A program made the position numbers and the translations under genes. A stretch of DNA of 64,000 bases from Tatumella sp. JGM91 (GTDB lineage Bacteria > Pseudomonadota > Gammaproteobacteria > Enterobacterales > Enterobacteriaceae), in the NCBI RefSeq assembly GCF_018257575.1, contig NZ_JAERJP010000009.1, positions 62,001-126,000 on the forward strand, given 5' to 3'. The notes below the pieces were generated by a model. It saw only the letters and a list, made by a program, of their open reading frames with translations, was not told where the DNA came from and made no database searches. How positions within the stretch are numbered: position 1 is the stretch's first letter; every line of letters starts with the position of its first letter. This document shows positions 18,499-26,975 of the stretch, one piece after another.

Positions 18499-19491
18499 TC
18501 AAAGCGTTTCCCCGCAAGAGAGCTGGTAATGGAGGTCAACATGGGCAGGTGTTTCCTGTCCGGCAATGCTTCTGAGCATAATTTCGGTCACAGTTTTACC
18601 GATGGCAAAACGCGGGGTAATAACGCTGGCCAGTTTTAACGGAGTAACCTGACCTATCTCCAGTCCGTGAAAACCGGCAATACTCAGCTGCGCGGGGACC
18701 TGAATACCAGCCTGCAAACATTCCTGTAAAACGCCGACGGCCAAATCATCGTTAGTACAGAGTATGCCATCGACCTGCGGGTATTTCTGTCTGGCAACCC
18801 CCATCATACCGTTACCGACCGAAACCGATGATATTTTATTCGGGGTGATCTGACCCGGCCGGAGTCCGGCTTGCTGCATGGCTTCGCAATAGCCGGAATA
18901 GCGCAATCTGTCTCTGTGATCAGACATCGCCCCGAAATAGATAATCTGTTTTTTACCCCGCGCCAGTAACAGCCGGGTCATATCAAATCCGGCCTGTTGA
19001 TTATCAAACCCGACACAGATCCTGCCTGGCTGACATTGATTACCCATCACTTCTGCGACCGGGATCCCCGAAGCTTTAAGATATTTTTCGGCACGTAGTG
19101 TATGCACCGACTCGGTCAGAATAATGCCTTTAATCTGCATTGCCAGCAGAGCCGCTATCTGTTCTTCTTCGCGTAACGGATCATAGTCGTAACTGACGAC
19201 AACCGTTTTATACCCCGTATTGCTGATCGCTGCCTCAATTCCCGCCAGCAGGCTGGGAAAAATCTGGTTGTGAAAGGAAGGGATCAGCACCCCGATACGC
19301 GCAGTTGCCTGGCCGGATATTTGCGGATTATCTGTATCGGGCTGATAGCCGATTTCGTTAATAACGGCAGCGATTCGCTGTGATGTCTGCGGGGTGACTT
19401 TTTCCGGTGTTCGCAGGTAACGGCTGACAGTCATCGGAGTAACCCCGGCCAGAGAGGCTATATCATGCAACGTGATACGCTGGTTTTTCAT
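18499..19491 (-). CDS. LacI-family regulator, IdnR/GntR-like
   Basis: About 330 residues. The amino-terminal LacI helix-turn-helix is ITLHDIASLAGVTPMTVSRYLRTPEKV; the rest is a periplasmic-binding-protein-like domain with GVLIPSFHNQIFPSLLAGIE, CTNDDLAVGVL, SIAGFHGLEIGQ and LASVITPRF. These blocks match my memory of E. coli IdnR, the L-idonate/5-ketogluconate regulator. The start at 19491 begins exactly at the conserved domain; an upstream ATG at 19515 is less likely. It is clearly a paralogue of the regulator at 23025 and probably controls the MFS gene downstream in the same direction. Confidence 0.85.
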   Translation of the reverse strand: MKNQRITLHDIASLAGVTPMTVSRYLRTPEKVTPQTSQRIAAVINEIGYQPDTDNPQISGQATARIGVLIPSFHNQIFPSLLAGIEAAISNTGYKTVVVSYDYDPLREEEQIAALLAMQIKGIILTESVHTLRAEKYLKASGIPVAEVMGNQCQPGRICVGFDNQQAGFDMTRLLLARGKKQIIYFGAMSDHRDRLRYSGYCEAMQQAGLRPGQITPNKISSVSVGNGMMGVARQKYPQVDGILCTNDDLAVGVLQECLQAGIQVPAQLSIAGFHGLEIGQVTPLKLASVITPRFAIGKTVTEIMLRSIAGQETPAHVDLHYQLSCGETL

Positions 19492-19534
19492 GCCTGATAT
19501 CCAAAATATCCTCAAAGGAAATGACCGGTCCGGA

Positions 19535-19546
19535 GTTACCGGTACA
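19535..19546. promoter_or_regulatory. Possible LacI/GntR-type operator
   Basis: GTTACCGGTACA differs from the palindrome GTTACCGGTAAC only in the last two bases. GntR and IdnR of E. coli bind sites with a TGTTAC...GTAACA frame. It lies about 45 bases before the LacI start, as expected for autoregulation. The match is partial. Confidence 0.35.
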
Positions 19547-19678
19547 GGTAATAATGGAACAGACTACTGTAAAAACCGCGCAGATGTCACTGATTGTTGT
19601 TCTGAAGCCGGAACAAACCGGCTGGCAGCAGCCGGTATTTGCAAAGAGATTATGCCTGCGTCAGGCAGGGACAGCGCA

Positions 19679-20287
19679 TTATGGATTAATCAGGCGGCCG
19701 ATAGAACGGAAGAAATTACGCTGCCCGCTTCCTTTTTTGATTGCGCCTTCACGATAGAAATAGACTTTTCGCAGGTTACAGTTCAGTAATTCTGCGATGT
19801 TTTTGGTATTCAGGTTATAGAGATAGGCGCGTAATAAGGAGACTTGCTCTTTGTTCAGATTCAGGCGATTTTTCAGGATAACACTATAATTTCTTTTACA
19901 TTTTTCGTTCGTTTCCCGGCAAAGGATACGAATGAAAAAGCTAAAATCGTCGAGGGACAGACGTTTATCCAGTTCAAAATCTGCATTTTTTATACTCATA
20001 AACTGATGCAAAACCGAGAGCAGGCAAACTTTACATTCCGGATTCATTTTTTTCATCCGAATAATATCGTTTTCCGGATCGATGACAATCGAACGTGTCG
20101 TCAGGGTATCATAAAATATGAAATCAAAGCTGTTGGCTGAAGGGTGATTAAGCAGTTCTTCAACGGATGAAAATTTATGAATAGATATATTATCTGAAAT
20201 GTAACGGCATATGGATTTAATCGCAATGCAGGTATAATTACAGGTATCTATAATTGCAATGGAACGAATGACTTCCTTGTTATTCAT
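19679..20287 (-). CDS. LuxR-type helix-turn-helix regulator with receiver-like domain
   Basis: About 202 residues, A+T-rich compared with its neighbours. The carboxyl end is a LuxR helix-turn-helix (LNKEQVSLLRAYLYNLNTKNIAELLNCNLRKVYFYREGAIKK). The first 120 residues follow a receiver-like pattern (IAIIDTCNYTCIAIK, SFDFIFYDT), but the acidic pocket is not convincing, so it may be a phosphorylation-independent regulator like RcsA. ATG 20287 is preferred over 20299. It stands alone on its strand next to a long A+T-rich gap, and looks acquired. Confidence 0.62.
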   Translation of the reverse strand: MNNKEVIRSIAIIDTCNYTCIAIKSICRYISDNISIHKFSSVEELLNHPSANSFDFIFYDTLTTRSIVIDPENDIIRMKKMNPECKVCLLSVLHQFMSIKNADFELDKRLSLDDFSFFIRILCRETNEKCKRNYSVILKNRLNLNKEQVSLLRAYLYNLNTKNIAELLNCNLRKVYFYREGAIKKGSGQRNFFRSIGRLINP

Positions 20288-20299
20288 ATAGCACCACAT

Positions 20300-20888
20300 T
20301 TAATTTGTCAGGTTGATTTTAAGTGAGTTTTATATTTTACTTTCCATGGTGAAGGTCACCTGGCAGGGCAGCAGGGAAAGGGCATTATTATGCCAGTGAG
20401 ACTCACTGTATGTTGTGTTAATTGATATTAACTCTTCGGTTGAGAATAATATCGACAGATTATGTCAGTTATTTATGCTCTGTTCCATAGAGCTATTGTC
20501 AATTATCAAAAAATAAGAATATTACAGTTTTAGTGAGCAGTTATGAAAATAAACTTTCCGGTTTTTTAAATAGAAGGGGGGACAAATAAACAGTAGTTTC
20601 CCCGGGAATATTTGTCATTTTACAGATTCATCTTTGTCATTCTCTGGCCAGAGGGCACAGGTGCATAGGTTCAGGCTCCAACGGATTCCGGCCGGATCTC
20701 TCTGCCGGATAAAAAGGCTGACGGTTAAATGTTTAGTGGCAGAGAAGGCCGTAAACCGGAGCCGCGAATAAATCCGACAAAGATCACAGATTACAAATAA
20801 AGCCCGATAAAGGTCTGGCAGACTCTTTTACCCTGACAAAGGTCGAAGGTAAAGTTACGCGTAACAGTTCATAAAATGAGGTCATCTG
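20300..20888. other. Intergenic regulatory region between luxR-like gene and idnO
   Basis: About 590 bases without a supportable gene. The left half is A+T-rich and probably carries the promoter of the LuxR-type gene. The right half holds several short inverted repeats and an operator-like palindrome at 20854-20865 just before the idnO operon. No small protein with a good ribosome site was found. Confidence 0.5.
20854..20865 (+). promoter_or_regulatory. Palindromic operator for the IdnR-like regulator
   Basis: GTTACGCGTAAC is a perfect 12-base palindrome, set as A-GTTACGCGTAAC-A, 23 bases before the idnO start. It resembles the TGTTAC...GTAACA sites bound by GntR/IdnR-type LacI proteins. One of the two IdnR-like regulators in this region is the likely ligand-controlled repressor or activator. 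Confidence 0.65.
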
Positions 20889-21653
20889 ATGAATAATTTA
20901 TTCGATTTAACCGGTAAGCGTGCTCTGATCACCGGCTCAACTCAGGGGCTGGGGCTGCTGATGGCCCGCGGACTGGGTGAACACGGTGCCTCGGTTATTA
21001 TTAACGGCCGCGACCCGCAGCGCTGTGAAAAGGCGGTAGCAGATTTACGGGCTGACGGGATCCGGGCCAGTGCCTGTGCTTTTGATGTGACTGATCCTGC
21101 TGCTGTGGCGCAAGCTATTGCCACTATTGAAACAGAAACCGGGCCGCTGGATATCCTGGTAAATAATGCCGGAATCCAGCATCGGGCACCTTTTACTGAA
21201 TTTCCGGTTGAAGAATGGAATCGGATTATTGAAGTTAATCAGAAGTCTGTTTTCATTGTTTCTCAGCAAGTTGCAAGGAAAATGATCGAACGGAAACGCG
21301 GTAAAATTATTAATATCTGTTCGATGCAGAGTGAATTAGGCCGTGATAATATTACGCCTTATGCGGCCTCTAAAGGGGCGGTGAAAATGCTGACTAAAGG
21401 AATGTGTGTTGAACTCGCCCGGCATAATATTCAGGTCAATGGGATTGCCCCCGGCTATTTTGATTCGGAGATGACGGCAGCGCTGGTCAATGATAAGCAG
21501 TTCTCTGACTGGTTGTGTCACCGTACACCCGCAGCGCGCTGGGGTAAACCGGAAGAGCTGAAAGGGGCGGTGGTATTCCTGTCAGCACCTGCTTCTGATT
21601 TTGTTAACGGTCATATTTTATTTGTGGATGGCGGAATGCTCGCTTCCGTATAG
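20889..21653 (+). CDS. idnO: Gluconate 5-dehydrogenase (5-keto-D-gluconate reductase)
   Basis: A 254-residue classical short-chain dehydrogenase. It shows the Rossmann motif TGSTQGLG, NNAG at the centre, and the catalytic S-Y-K set (SMQSELGRDNITPYAASKGAVK). Long blocks match E. coli IdnO: PFTEFP, KIINICSMQSELGRD, GMCVELARHNIQVNGIAPGY, and DFVNGHILFVDGGML. IdnO reduces 5-ketogluconate to gluconate with NADPH in L-idonate and ketogluconate use. It is first in an operon with an MFS transporter and an IdnR-like regulator. No idnD or idnK is in this window. Confidence 0.9.
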   Translation: MNNLFDLTGKRALITGSTQGLGLLMARGLGEHGASVIINGRDPQRCEKAVADLRADGIRASACAFDVTDPAAVAQAIATIETETGPLDILVNNAGIQHRAPFTEFPVEEWNRIIEVNQKSVFIVSQQVARKMIERKRGKIINICSMQSELGRDNITPYAASKGAVKMLTKGMCVELARHNIQVNGIAPGYFDSEMTAALVNDKQFSDWLCHRTPAARWGKPEELKGAVVFLSAPASDFVNGHILFVDGGMLASV

Positions 21654-21734
21654 CGTACTGACCGGGCAGATAATTATTTGGCTTGCCCGGCATGTTATTT
21701 GCCCTGCCCCCGCCAGTACACAGGATCCTCTCCG

Positions 21735-23012
21735 ATGAATACACCCCGCCAATTGCCGGTAAAACGGTGGTGGTATTTAATGCCGGTTATTTTTATAACC
21801 TACAGTCTGGCCTGTCTTGATCGGGCAAATTACGGATTCGCGGCAGCCTCCGGGATCGAAAGGGACTTAGGTATCAGCCCCGGTACATCTTCTCTGATTG
21901 GCGCATTGTTTTTCCTCGGGTATCTTTTTTTTCAGGTGCCGGGGACGATTTACGCTGTCAGGCGCAGTGCCCGAAAACTGGTATTTGCCAGTCTGTTGCT
22001 GTGGGGGCTGTGTGCGACAGCCTCCGGGCTGGTGAGTGATATACCGGCGCTGATGATTATCCGGTTTATTCTGGGAGGGGCAGAGGCAGCAGTTATGCCT
22101 GCAATGCTGATTTATATCAGCAACTGGTTTACCCGCAGAGAGCGTTCACGGGCGAATACGCTGCTGGTACTGGGTAACCCGGTGACGGTGTTATGGATGT
22201 CGATAGTTTCCGGATATCTGATCAATGCTTTTGGCTGGCGACAGATGTTTATTCTGGAGGGAGTTCCGGCACTGGTCTGGGCCGTCGTCTGGTGGCAGAT
22301 AGTTCGCGACAAACCTGAACAGGTCTGCTGGCTGAATGACGATGAAAAACAGGCATTGAACCGGGCACTGGCCGAAGAGCAGCAACAGATCCAGCCGATG
22401 CGCAATCTCTCGCGGGCACTGAGATCGCGTAATGTAGTGATACTTTGTCTGTTGCATGCTTTCTGGAGTATCGGTGTCTATGGTTTTATGATGTGGATGC
22501 CTTCCATTCTGCGGATGGTCGCGGTTATTGATATTGTACAGACCGGCTGGCTGTCAGCAGCCCCTTATCTGGCGGCGATTATTACTATGCTGGTGGTTTC
22601 CTGGTTATCGGATAAGTCAGGATTACGCCGGCGATTTATCTGGCCATTATTACTGATTGCCTCTGTAACGTTTTTTGGTTCCTGGTGGCTGGGCAGTTAT
22701 TCTTTCCGGCTATCTTATAGTCTGCTGGTGCTGGCAGCGGCCTGCATGTATGCCCCTTACGGTCCCTTTTTTGCCTTGATCCCCGAGTTATTGCCGAAAA
22801 ATGTTGCCGGAATATCCATCGGTCTGATCAACGGCTGCGGGGCGGCAGGGGCTTTTCTTGGCGCATGGCTGGTGGGATATCTGAACGGTATCAGCGGCGG
22901 GCCGGGAGCATCATATACTTTTATGGCAATCACTTTGCTGGTGGCCGTCGGACTGGTTTTTTTACTGCGGATACCATCAGGCACACTGATACTGGCTGAT
23001 AATTCGGACTAA
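21735..23012 (+). CDS. MFS sugar-acid transporter, 2-ketogluconate permease-like
   Basis: A 425-residue ACS-family transporter. It resembles the 2-ketogluconate permease KguT as I recall it: the start RWWYLMPVIFITYSLACLDR, ANYGFAAASGIERDL, LIGALFFLGYLFFQVPGTIYA, AERSRANT-type RERSRANTLLVLGNPVT, and CMYAPYGPFFALIPELLPKNVAG. ATG 21735 fits the family start; the upstream open frame to 21678 is not conserved. It lies between idnO and the LacI gene, so a ketogluconate or related hexonate is the probable substrate, taken up with protons. Confidence 0.85.
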   Translation: MNTPRQLPVKRWWYLMPVIFITYSLACLDRANYGFAAASGIERDLGISPGTSSLIGALFFLGYLFFQVPGTIYAVRRSARKLVFASLLLWGLCATASGLVSDIPALMIIRFILGGAEAAVMPAMLIYISNWFTRRERSRANTLLVLGNPVTVLWMSIVSGYLINAFGWRQMFILEGVPALVWAVVWWQIVRDKPEQVCWLNDDEKQALNRALAEEQQQIQPMRNLSRALRSRNVVILCLLHAFWSIGVYGFMMWMPSILRMVAVIDIVQTGWLSAAPYLAAIITMLVVSWLSDKSGLRRRFIWPLLLIASVTFFGSWWLGSYSFRLSYSLLVLAAACMYAPYGPFFALIPELLPKNVAGISIGLINGCGAAGAFLGAWLVGYLNGISGGPGASYTFMAITLLVAVGLVFLLRIPSGTLILADNSD

Positions 23013-23024
23013 ACAGGAACAGGA

Positions 23025-24032
23025 ATGAAGAAAAGCAGGATGTCGTTACAGGATATCGCCAGCCTTGCAGGGCTGACGAAAATGACTGTCAGTCGTTATA
23101 TGCGTGACCCGGAAATGGTCTCAGAACGCAGCAGGCAGGCCATTGATGCTGTGATGCGCCGGCATGACTATATCCCTAACCGCTTACCTGATATTTTATC
23201 CGGGGCCCGCAGCCGGACACTCGGGGTTATTATTCCCTCATTCCGTAATCAACTCTTTTCCGATGTGCTGGATGGTATTCAGCAGGTTGCCACGCAGTAT
23301 AACTATCAGACCATCATTGCCAGTGATAACTATGATCCGCTGATCGGCCAGCAAAAAATCATTACACTGCTGTCATACCATATTGATGCCCTCATCCTGA
23401 CCGGCAGGCAGCATACTCAGTCGGCGATAAACAGTATCAGGACATCGGGAGTCCCTGTGGCTGAGTTAATGGAAATCAGTCATGACGCTCTGGATATACA
23501 GGTGGGGTTTGATAACCTTCAGGCTGCCAGAGAAATGACCCGTCACCTGATTGCCCGAGGCCGGCGACAGATTGTTTTTCTCGGCGCGATGGATGATCCC
23601 CGCGATATTTGCCGCTACCGGGGAGTAGAGATGGAGTTAACGGGGGCCGGGCTGACCGGCAGGCATATTGTGCCGAAAGAAATATCGTCGATGGCTCTCG
23701 GCCAGCGAATGTTCCGCAAAATTATGCAGCAGTATCCGCAGACAGACACCATTTTCTGTACCAATGATGATCTGGCTATGGGGGTATTACTGGAATGTCA
23801 GGCCCGTCAGATAGCGGTTCCCCGACAGATGGCGGTGGCCGGGTTTCACGGGCTGGATATCGGACAGGCTAACCAGCAAAAACTGGCCAGTGTTATTACA
23901 CCACGTTTCCGGATGGGCCAGCTGGCGACGGAATTACTGATGGACAGACTGGCGGGTAAGCAGGGCCGTTTAGCGGAACAGACAAGCGGCATTGACCTGG
24001 GATACCAGTTATTTTTTGGTGATACAGTATAA
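23025..24032 (+). CDS. LacI-family regulator, IdnR-like
   Basis: A 335-residue LacI protein with helix-turn-helix MSLQDIASLAGLTKMTVSRY and effector domain blocks GVIIPSFRNQLFSDVLDGIQ, VGFDNLQAA, FCTNDDLAMGVLLEC, AVAGFHGLDIG and LASVITPRF. It is close to E. coli IdnR and to the paralogue at 18499. It is 12 bases downstream of the transporter, forming idnO-transporter-regulator, an order like the E. coli idn operon. It probably senses a keto- or hexonate and acts at the palindrome before idnO. Confidence 0.87.
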   Translation: MKKSRMSLQDIASLAGLTKMTVSRYMRDPEMVSERSRQAIDAVMRRHDYIPNRLPDILSGARSRTLGVIIPSFRNQLFSDVLDGIQQVATQYNYQTIIASDNYDPLIGQQKIITLLSYHIDALILTGRQHTQSAINSIRTSGVPVAELMEISHDALDIQVGFDNLQAAREMTRHLIARGRRQIVFLGAMDDPRDICRYRGVEMELTGAGLTGRHIVPKEISSMALGQRMFRKIMQQYPQTDTIFCTNDDLAMGVLLECQARQIAVPRQMAVAGFHGLDIGQANQQKLASVITPRFRMGQLATELLMDRLAGKQGRLAEQTSGIDLGYQLFFGDTV

Positions 24033-24044
24033 ATTATCTGCAAG

Positions 24045-24069
24045 GGCAGCGGCAGAAGATGCCGCTGCC
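24045..24069. terminator. Bidirectional hairpin between lacI and narI
   Basis: A perfect 10-bp stem, GGCAGCGGCA / TGCCGCTGCC, with loop gaaga between the convergent regulator gene and the nar operon. Confidence 0.8.
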
Positions 24070-24076
24070 ATCATTT

Positions 24077-24757
24077 TCAGCGGCGTGAACGAACCAGCTG
24101 ATAGCGGCGGGTAATATATTCGACCGGCGCACTCCAGATATGTACCAACCGGGTAAAGGGGAACAGTAAAAACAGTGTCATCCCCAGTACCAGGTGTACC
24201 CGGTAAATCATATCCACACCTTCCAGTAAGGCGGCTGAATTGCCCCTGAAAGTCAAAACAGACTGGGCCCAGCCAACCAGTTTCATCATCTCTGAACCAT
24301 CGGGGTGACGGGCAGAAAACAGGATGGTAATCAGACCGAGGCAGGCCTGAATCAGCAGTAAACTGAGGATCAGAATATCGGCCCGTGTAGAAGTGGCGCG
24401 GATCCGCGGATTATACAACCGTCGTTTCAGCAGTAATGCCCCCCCGGCAACGGTCATAATACCGAAAATGCCCCCGGCCATCATGGCTATTTTTTGTTTA
24501 GCGGCAATGGATAAAAATGGTTCATATACCCAGTGCGGGGTCAGTAAACCAAACAGGTGACCGAAGAAAATGCCGAGAATGCCGATATGAAACAAGTTTG
24601 ATGCCAGCGTCATGCCTTTTTTATCCAGCATCTGGCTGGAAGACGCCCGCCAGCTATATTGGCCGTAGTCGTAGCGTAACCAACTACCGGCTAAGAAAAC
24701 GGCACCACACAGGTACGGATAGAGATCAAATAAAAAAGTATTCAGCCAGCTGATCAT
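24077..24757 (-). CDS. narI: Nitrate reductase A, gamma subunit (cytochrome b)
   Basis: A 226-residue membrane cytochrome b that takes electrons from quinol and passes them to NarH. It shows five hydrophobic helices and histidines placed for two b hemes ([16 protein letters not shown] near residue 60; [24 protein letters not shown] near residue 195). Length fits E. coli NarI (225). It is the last gene of narGHJI; its start overlaps the narJ stop by four bases. Confidence 0.95.
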   Translation of the reverse strand: MISWLNTFLFDLYPYLCGAVFLAGSWLRYDYGQYSWRASSSQMLDKKGMTLASNLFHIGILGIFFGHLFGLLTPHWVYEPFLSIAAKQKIAMMAGGIFGIMTVAGGALLLKRRLYNPRIRATSTRADILILSLLLIQACLGLITILFSARHPDGSEMMKLVGWAQSVLTFRGNSAALLEGVDMIYRVHLVLGMTLFLLFPFTRLVHIWSAPVEYITRRYQLVRSRR

Positions 24758-25443
24758 TTGCCACCTCCTGCAGAGAGATCCAGATATTGTGGTGTGACCT
24801 GCTGGCGAAAGCGTTGCCGGTATTGTTGTTCCGCTGCATTTTTACATGCCGGATCTGCTATAAATTTCACCTGTTCTTCCTCCCAGATTGCATCCATTGC
24901 CTGTGGCGTATCATCGCGTGACTCTCCGGCGATTTTGTCCAGCACGCTGTGGCTGCGTAACGGGCTGTCTGCCAGCATTAACAGCTGGTCAAACAACAAC
25001 CGGTAGTCACTGCCACGTTGTGCCAGACGGCCGCCGAGTAATGCCAGAATTTCGGCGACATCCAGTAATCCCTGACGGCTGTCTTCTGCGGAACAGAGTG
25101 ACAGATATTCCAGATACACCGGCAGATAGTCGGGCAGCTCACGGCAACCGGCTTCCAGCCCGGCTGCCTGATACTGTGCCAGCAAATCGACCATTGCCTG
25201 GCCACGATCGCGGGATTCGGCATGCACATGTTCAAACATCAGCATTGAGGTGGCACGACCGCGATCAAAGGTTTCGCACCATTCCTGCTGCCGGTCCAAC
25301 AGGGGGGCCTGCAGGTAACAAGCGGCGAAGGCCAGTAACTGCGGACATTCAGCTTCGATCAGCGGCAAAATTTCGTCTGCAGCATCCCATAATTCCTGAG
25401 AAGGATACTCGAGCATGACTGCGATCAGTTTCAGAGGTGACAT
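24754..25443 (-). CDS. narJ: Nitrate reductase molybdenum cofactor assembly chaperone
   Basis: A 229-residue cytoplasmic chaperone of the NarJ/TorD family. It holds apo-NarGH while the molybdenum cofactor is inserted and before the complex attaches to NarI. The segments [29 protein letters not shown] and [15 protein letters not shown] are typical. It is placed between narH and narI with a one-base overlap with the former. Confidence 0.95.
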   Translation of the reverse strand: MSPLKLIAVMLEYPSQELWDAADEILPLIEAECPQLLAFAACYLQAPLLDRQQEWCETFDRGRATSMLMFEHVHAESRDRGQAMVDLLAQYQAAGLEAGCRELPDYLPVYLEYLSLCSAEDSRQGLLDVAEILALLGGRLAQRGSDYRLLFDQLLMLADSPLRSHSVLDKIAGESRDDTPQAMDAIWEEEQVKFIADPACKNAAEQQYRQRFRQQVTPQYLDLSAGGGK

Positions 25444-26975
25444 TACTGATCTCCTGTTTTACCCGACACATTGATGGCATCAATCCGGCGGCTATTAAAC
25501 AAATTAAAACGGCTGTCGCTGCCATGACAGCCATCACCAAAGCTGAAACCACAGCCGTTACGTTCAGGGAAAGCATCACCGGCCAGCTCACGGTGTCCGG
25601 AAGGCACCACAAACCGGTCTTCGTAGTTGGCAATTGCCAGATAACGGTACATATCTTCGGCCTGTTCAGCGGTCAGCCCCACGGCATCCAGTGCGCTGGT
25701 ATCTGTTTTACCTTCTACGGTTTGTGCGCGTTTGAAATGACGCATTGCCATCATCCGTTTCAGTGCCGACAGTACCGGCCCGGTATCGCCTGCGGTCAGC
25801 ATATTAGCGAGATACTGCAGCGGGATACGCAGCTCTTCAACAGCAGGTAAGACTGCTTCTGAACTGAGAGCACCGGCCTCGACAGCGGACTGAATCGGGG
25901 ATAATGGCGGCACATACCAGACCATTGGCAGGGTGCGATATTCAGGATGCAGAGGTAACGCCAGCTTCCAGTCCATTGCCAGTTTCCAGACCGGTGAGTG
26001 GCGGGCAGCATCCAGTACATTCTGCGGGATCCCCTGTTGCAGGGCTTCGCGGATCACCTGTGGATCATTGGGGTCGAGGAAAACCTCTGTTTGTCGCTGA
26101 TAAAGATCCTGATCGCTCTCTGTGCTGGCGGCGTCGAGGATCTTGTCGGCATCATAGAGTAATACACCCAGATAACGGATCCGTCCGACACAGGTTTCCG
26201 AGCATACGGTTGGCATACCGGCTTCGATACGCGGATAGCAGAAAATACATTTTTCAGACTTGCCACTTTTCCAGTTAAAGTAGATTTTTTTATACGGGCA
26301 GCCACTGATACATAAACGCCAGCCACGACAGCGGTCCTGATCGATAAGAACAATGCCGTCTTCTTCACGTTTATAAATTGCACCGCTCGGACAGGTCGCC
26401 ACACAGGCAGGGTTCAGACAGTGCTCGCACAGCCGGGGCATATACATCATAAAGGTATGTTCAAACTGGCCGTAAATCTGTTTTTCCATCCGCGCGAAGT
26501 TCTGATCCGCTGAACGTTTTTCAAATTCCCCGCCAAGGATCTCTTCCCAGTTAGGCCCGGAAGTGATCTTATCCATACGCTCTCCGCTGATCAGCGAGCG
26601 GGGACGGGCGGTCGGCTGATGTTTGCCGGAAGGCGCGTTGTGCAGGTGCTGATAATCAAAGGTAAAAGGTTCGTAGTAATCATCAATACCCGGCACCACC
26701 GGGTTAGCAAAAATCTTGCTCAGTACCCCGGCTTTATTACCCAGCCGCGGCACCAGTCGTCCGCTGATTTTACGTATCCAGCCGCCCTGCCACTTTTCCT
26801 GGTCTTCCCAGGCCGCGGGGTAACCGATCCCCGGTTTACTTTCGACATTATTAAACCAGGCATATTCCATGCCTTCACGGCTGGTCCAGACATTTTTACA
26901 GGTCACAGAACAGGTATGACAGCCAATACATTTATCGAGGTTAAGCACCATGCCTACCTGGGAACGTATTTTCAT
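25443..26975 (-). CDS. narH: Nitrate reductase A, beta subunit (iron-sulfur)
   Basis: A 510-residue electron-transfer subunit on the cytoplasmic side of the membrane. Four cysteine clusters are visible: CIGCHTCSVTCKNVW near residue 16, CEHCLNPACVATCPSG near 183, CRGWRLCISGCPY near 215 (tryptophan in place of a cysteine marks the [3Fe-4S] centre), and CIFCYPRIEAGMPTVCSETCVGR near 243. It passes electrons from NarI to NarG. It overlaps narG by four bases. Confidence 0.97.
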   Translation of the reverse strand: MKIRSQVGMVLNLDKCIGCHTCSVTCKNVWTSREGMEYAWFNNVESKPGIGYPAAWEDQEKWQGGWIRKISGRLVPRLGNKAGVLSKIFANPVVPGIDDYYEPFTFDYQHLHNAPSGKHQPTARPRSLISGERMDKITSGPNWEEILGGEFEKRSADQNFARMEKQIYGQFEHTFMMYMPRLCEHCLNPACVATCPSGAIYKREEDGIVLIDQDRCRGWRLCISGCPYKKIYFNWKSGKSEKCIFCYPRIEAGMPTVCSETCVGRIRYLGVLLYDADKILDAASTESDQDLYQRQTEVFLDPNDPQVIREALQQGIPQNVLDAARHSPVWKLAMDWKLALPLHPEYRTLPMVWYVPPLSPIQSAVEAGALSSEAVLPAVEELRIPLQYLANMLTAGDTGPVLSALKRMMAMRHFKRAQTVEGKTDTSALDAVGLTAEQAEDMYRYLAIANYEDRFVVPSGHRELAGDAFPERNGCGFSFGDGCHGSDSRFNLFNSRRIDAINVSGKTGDQ

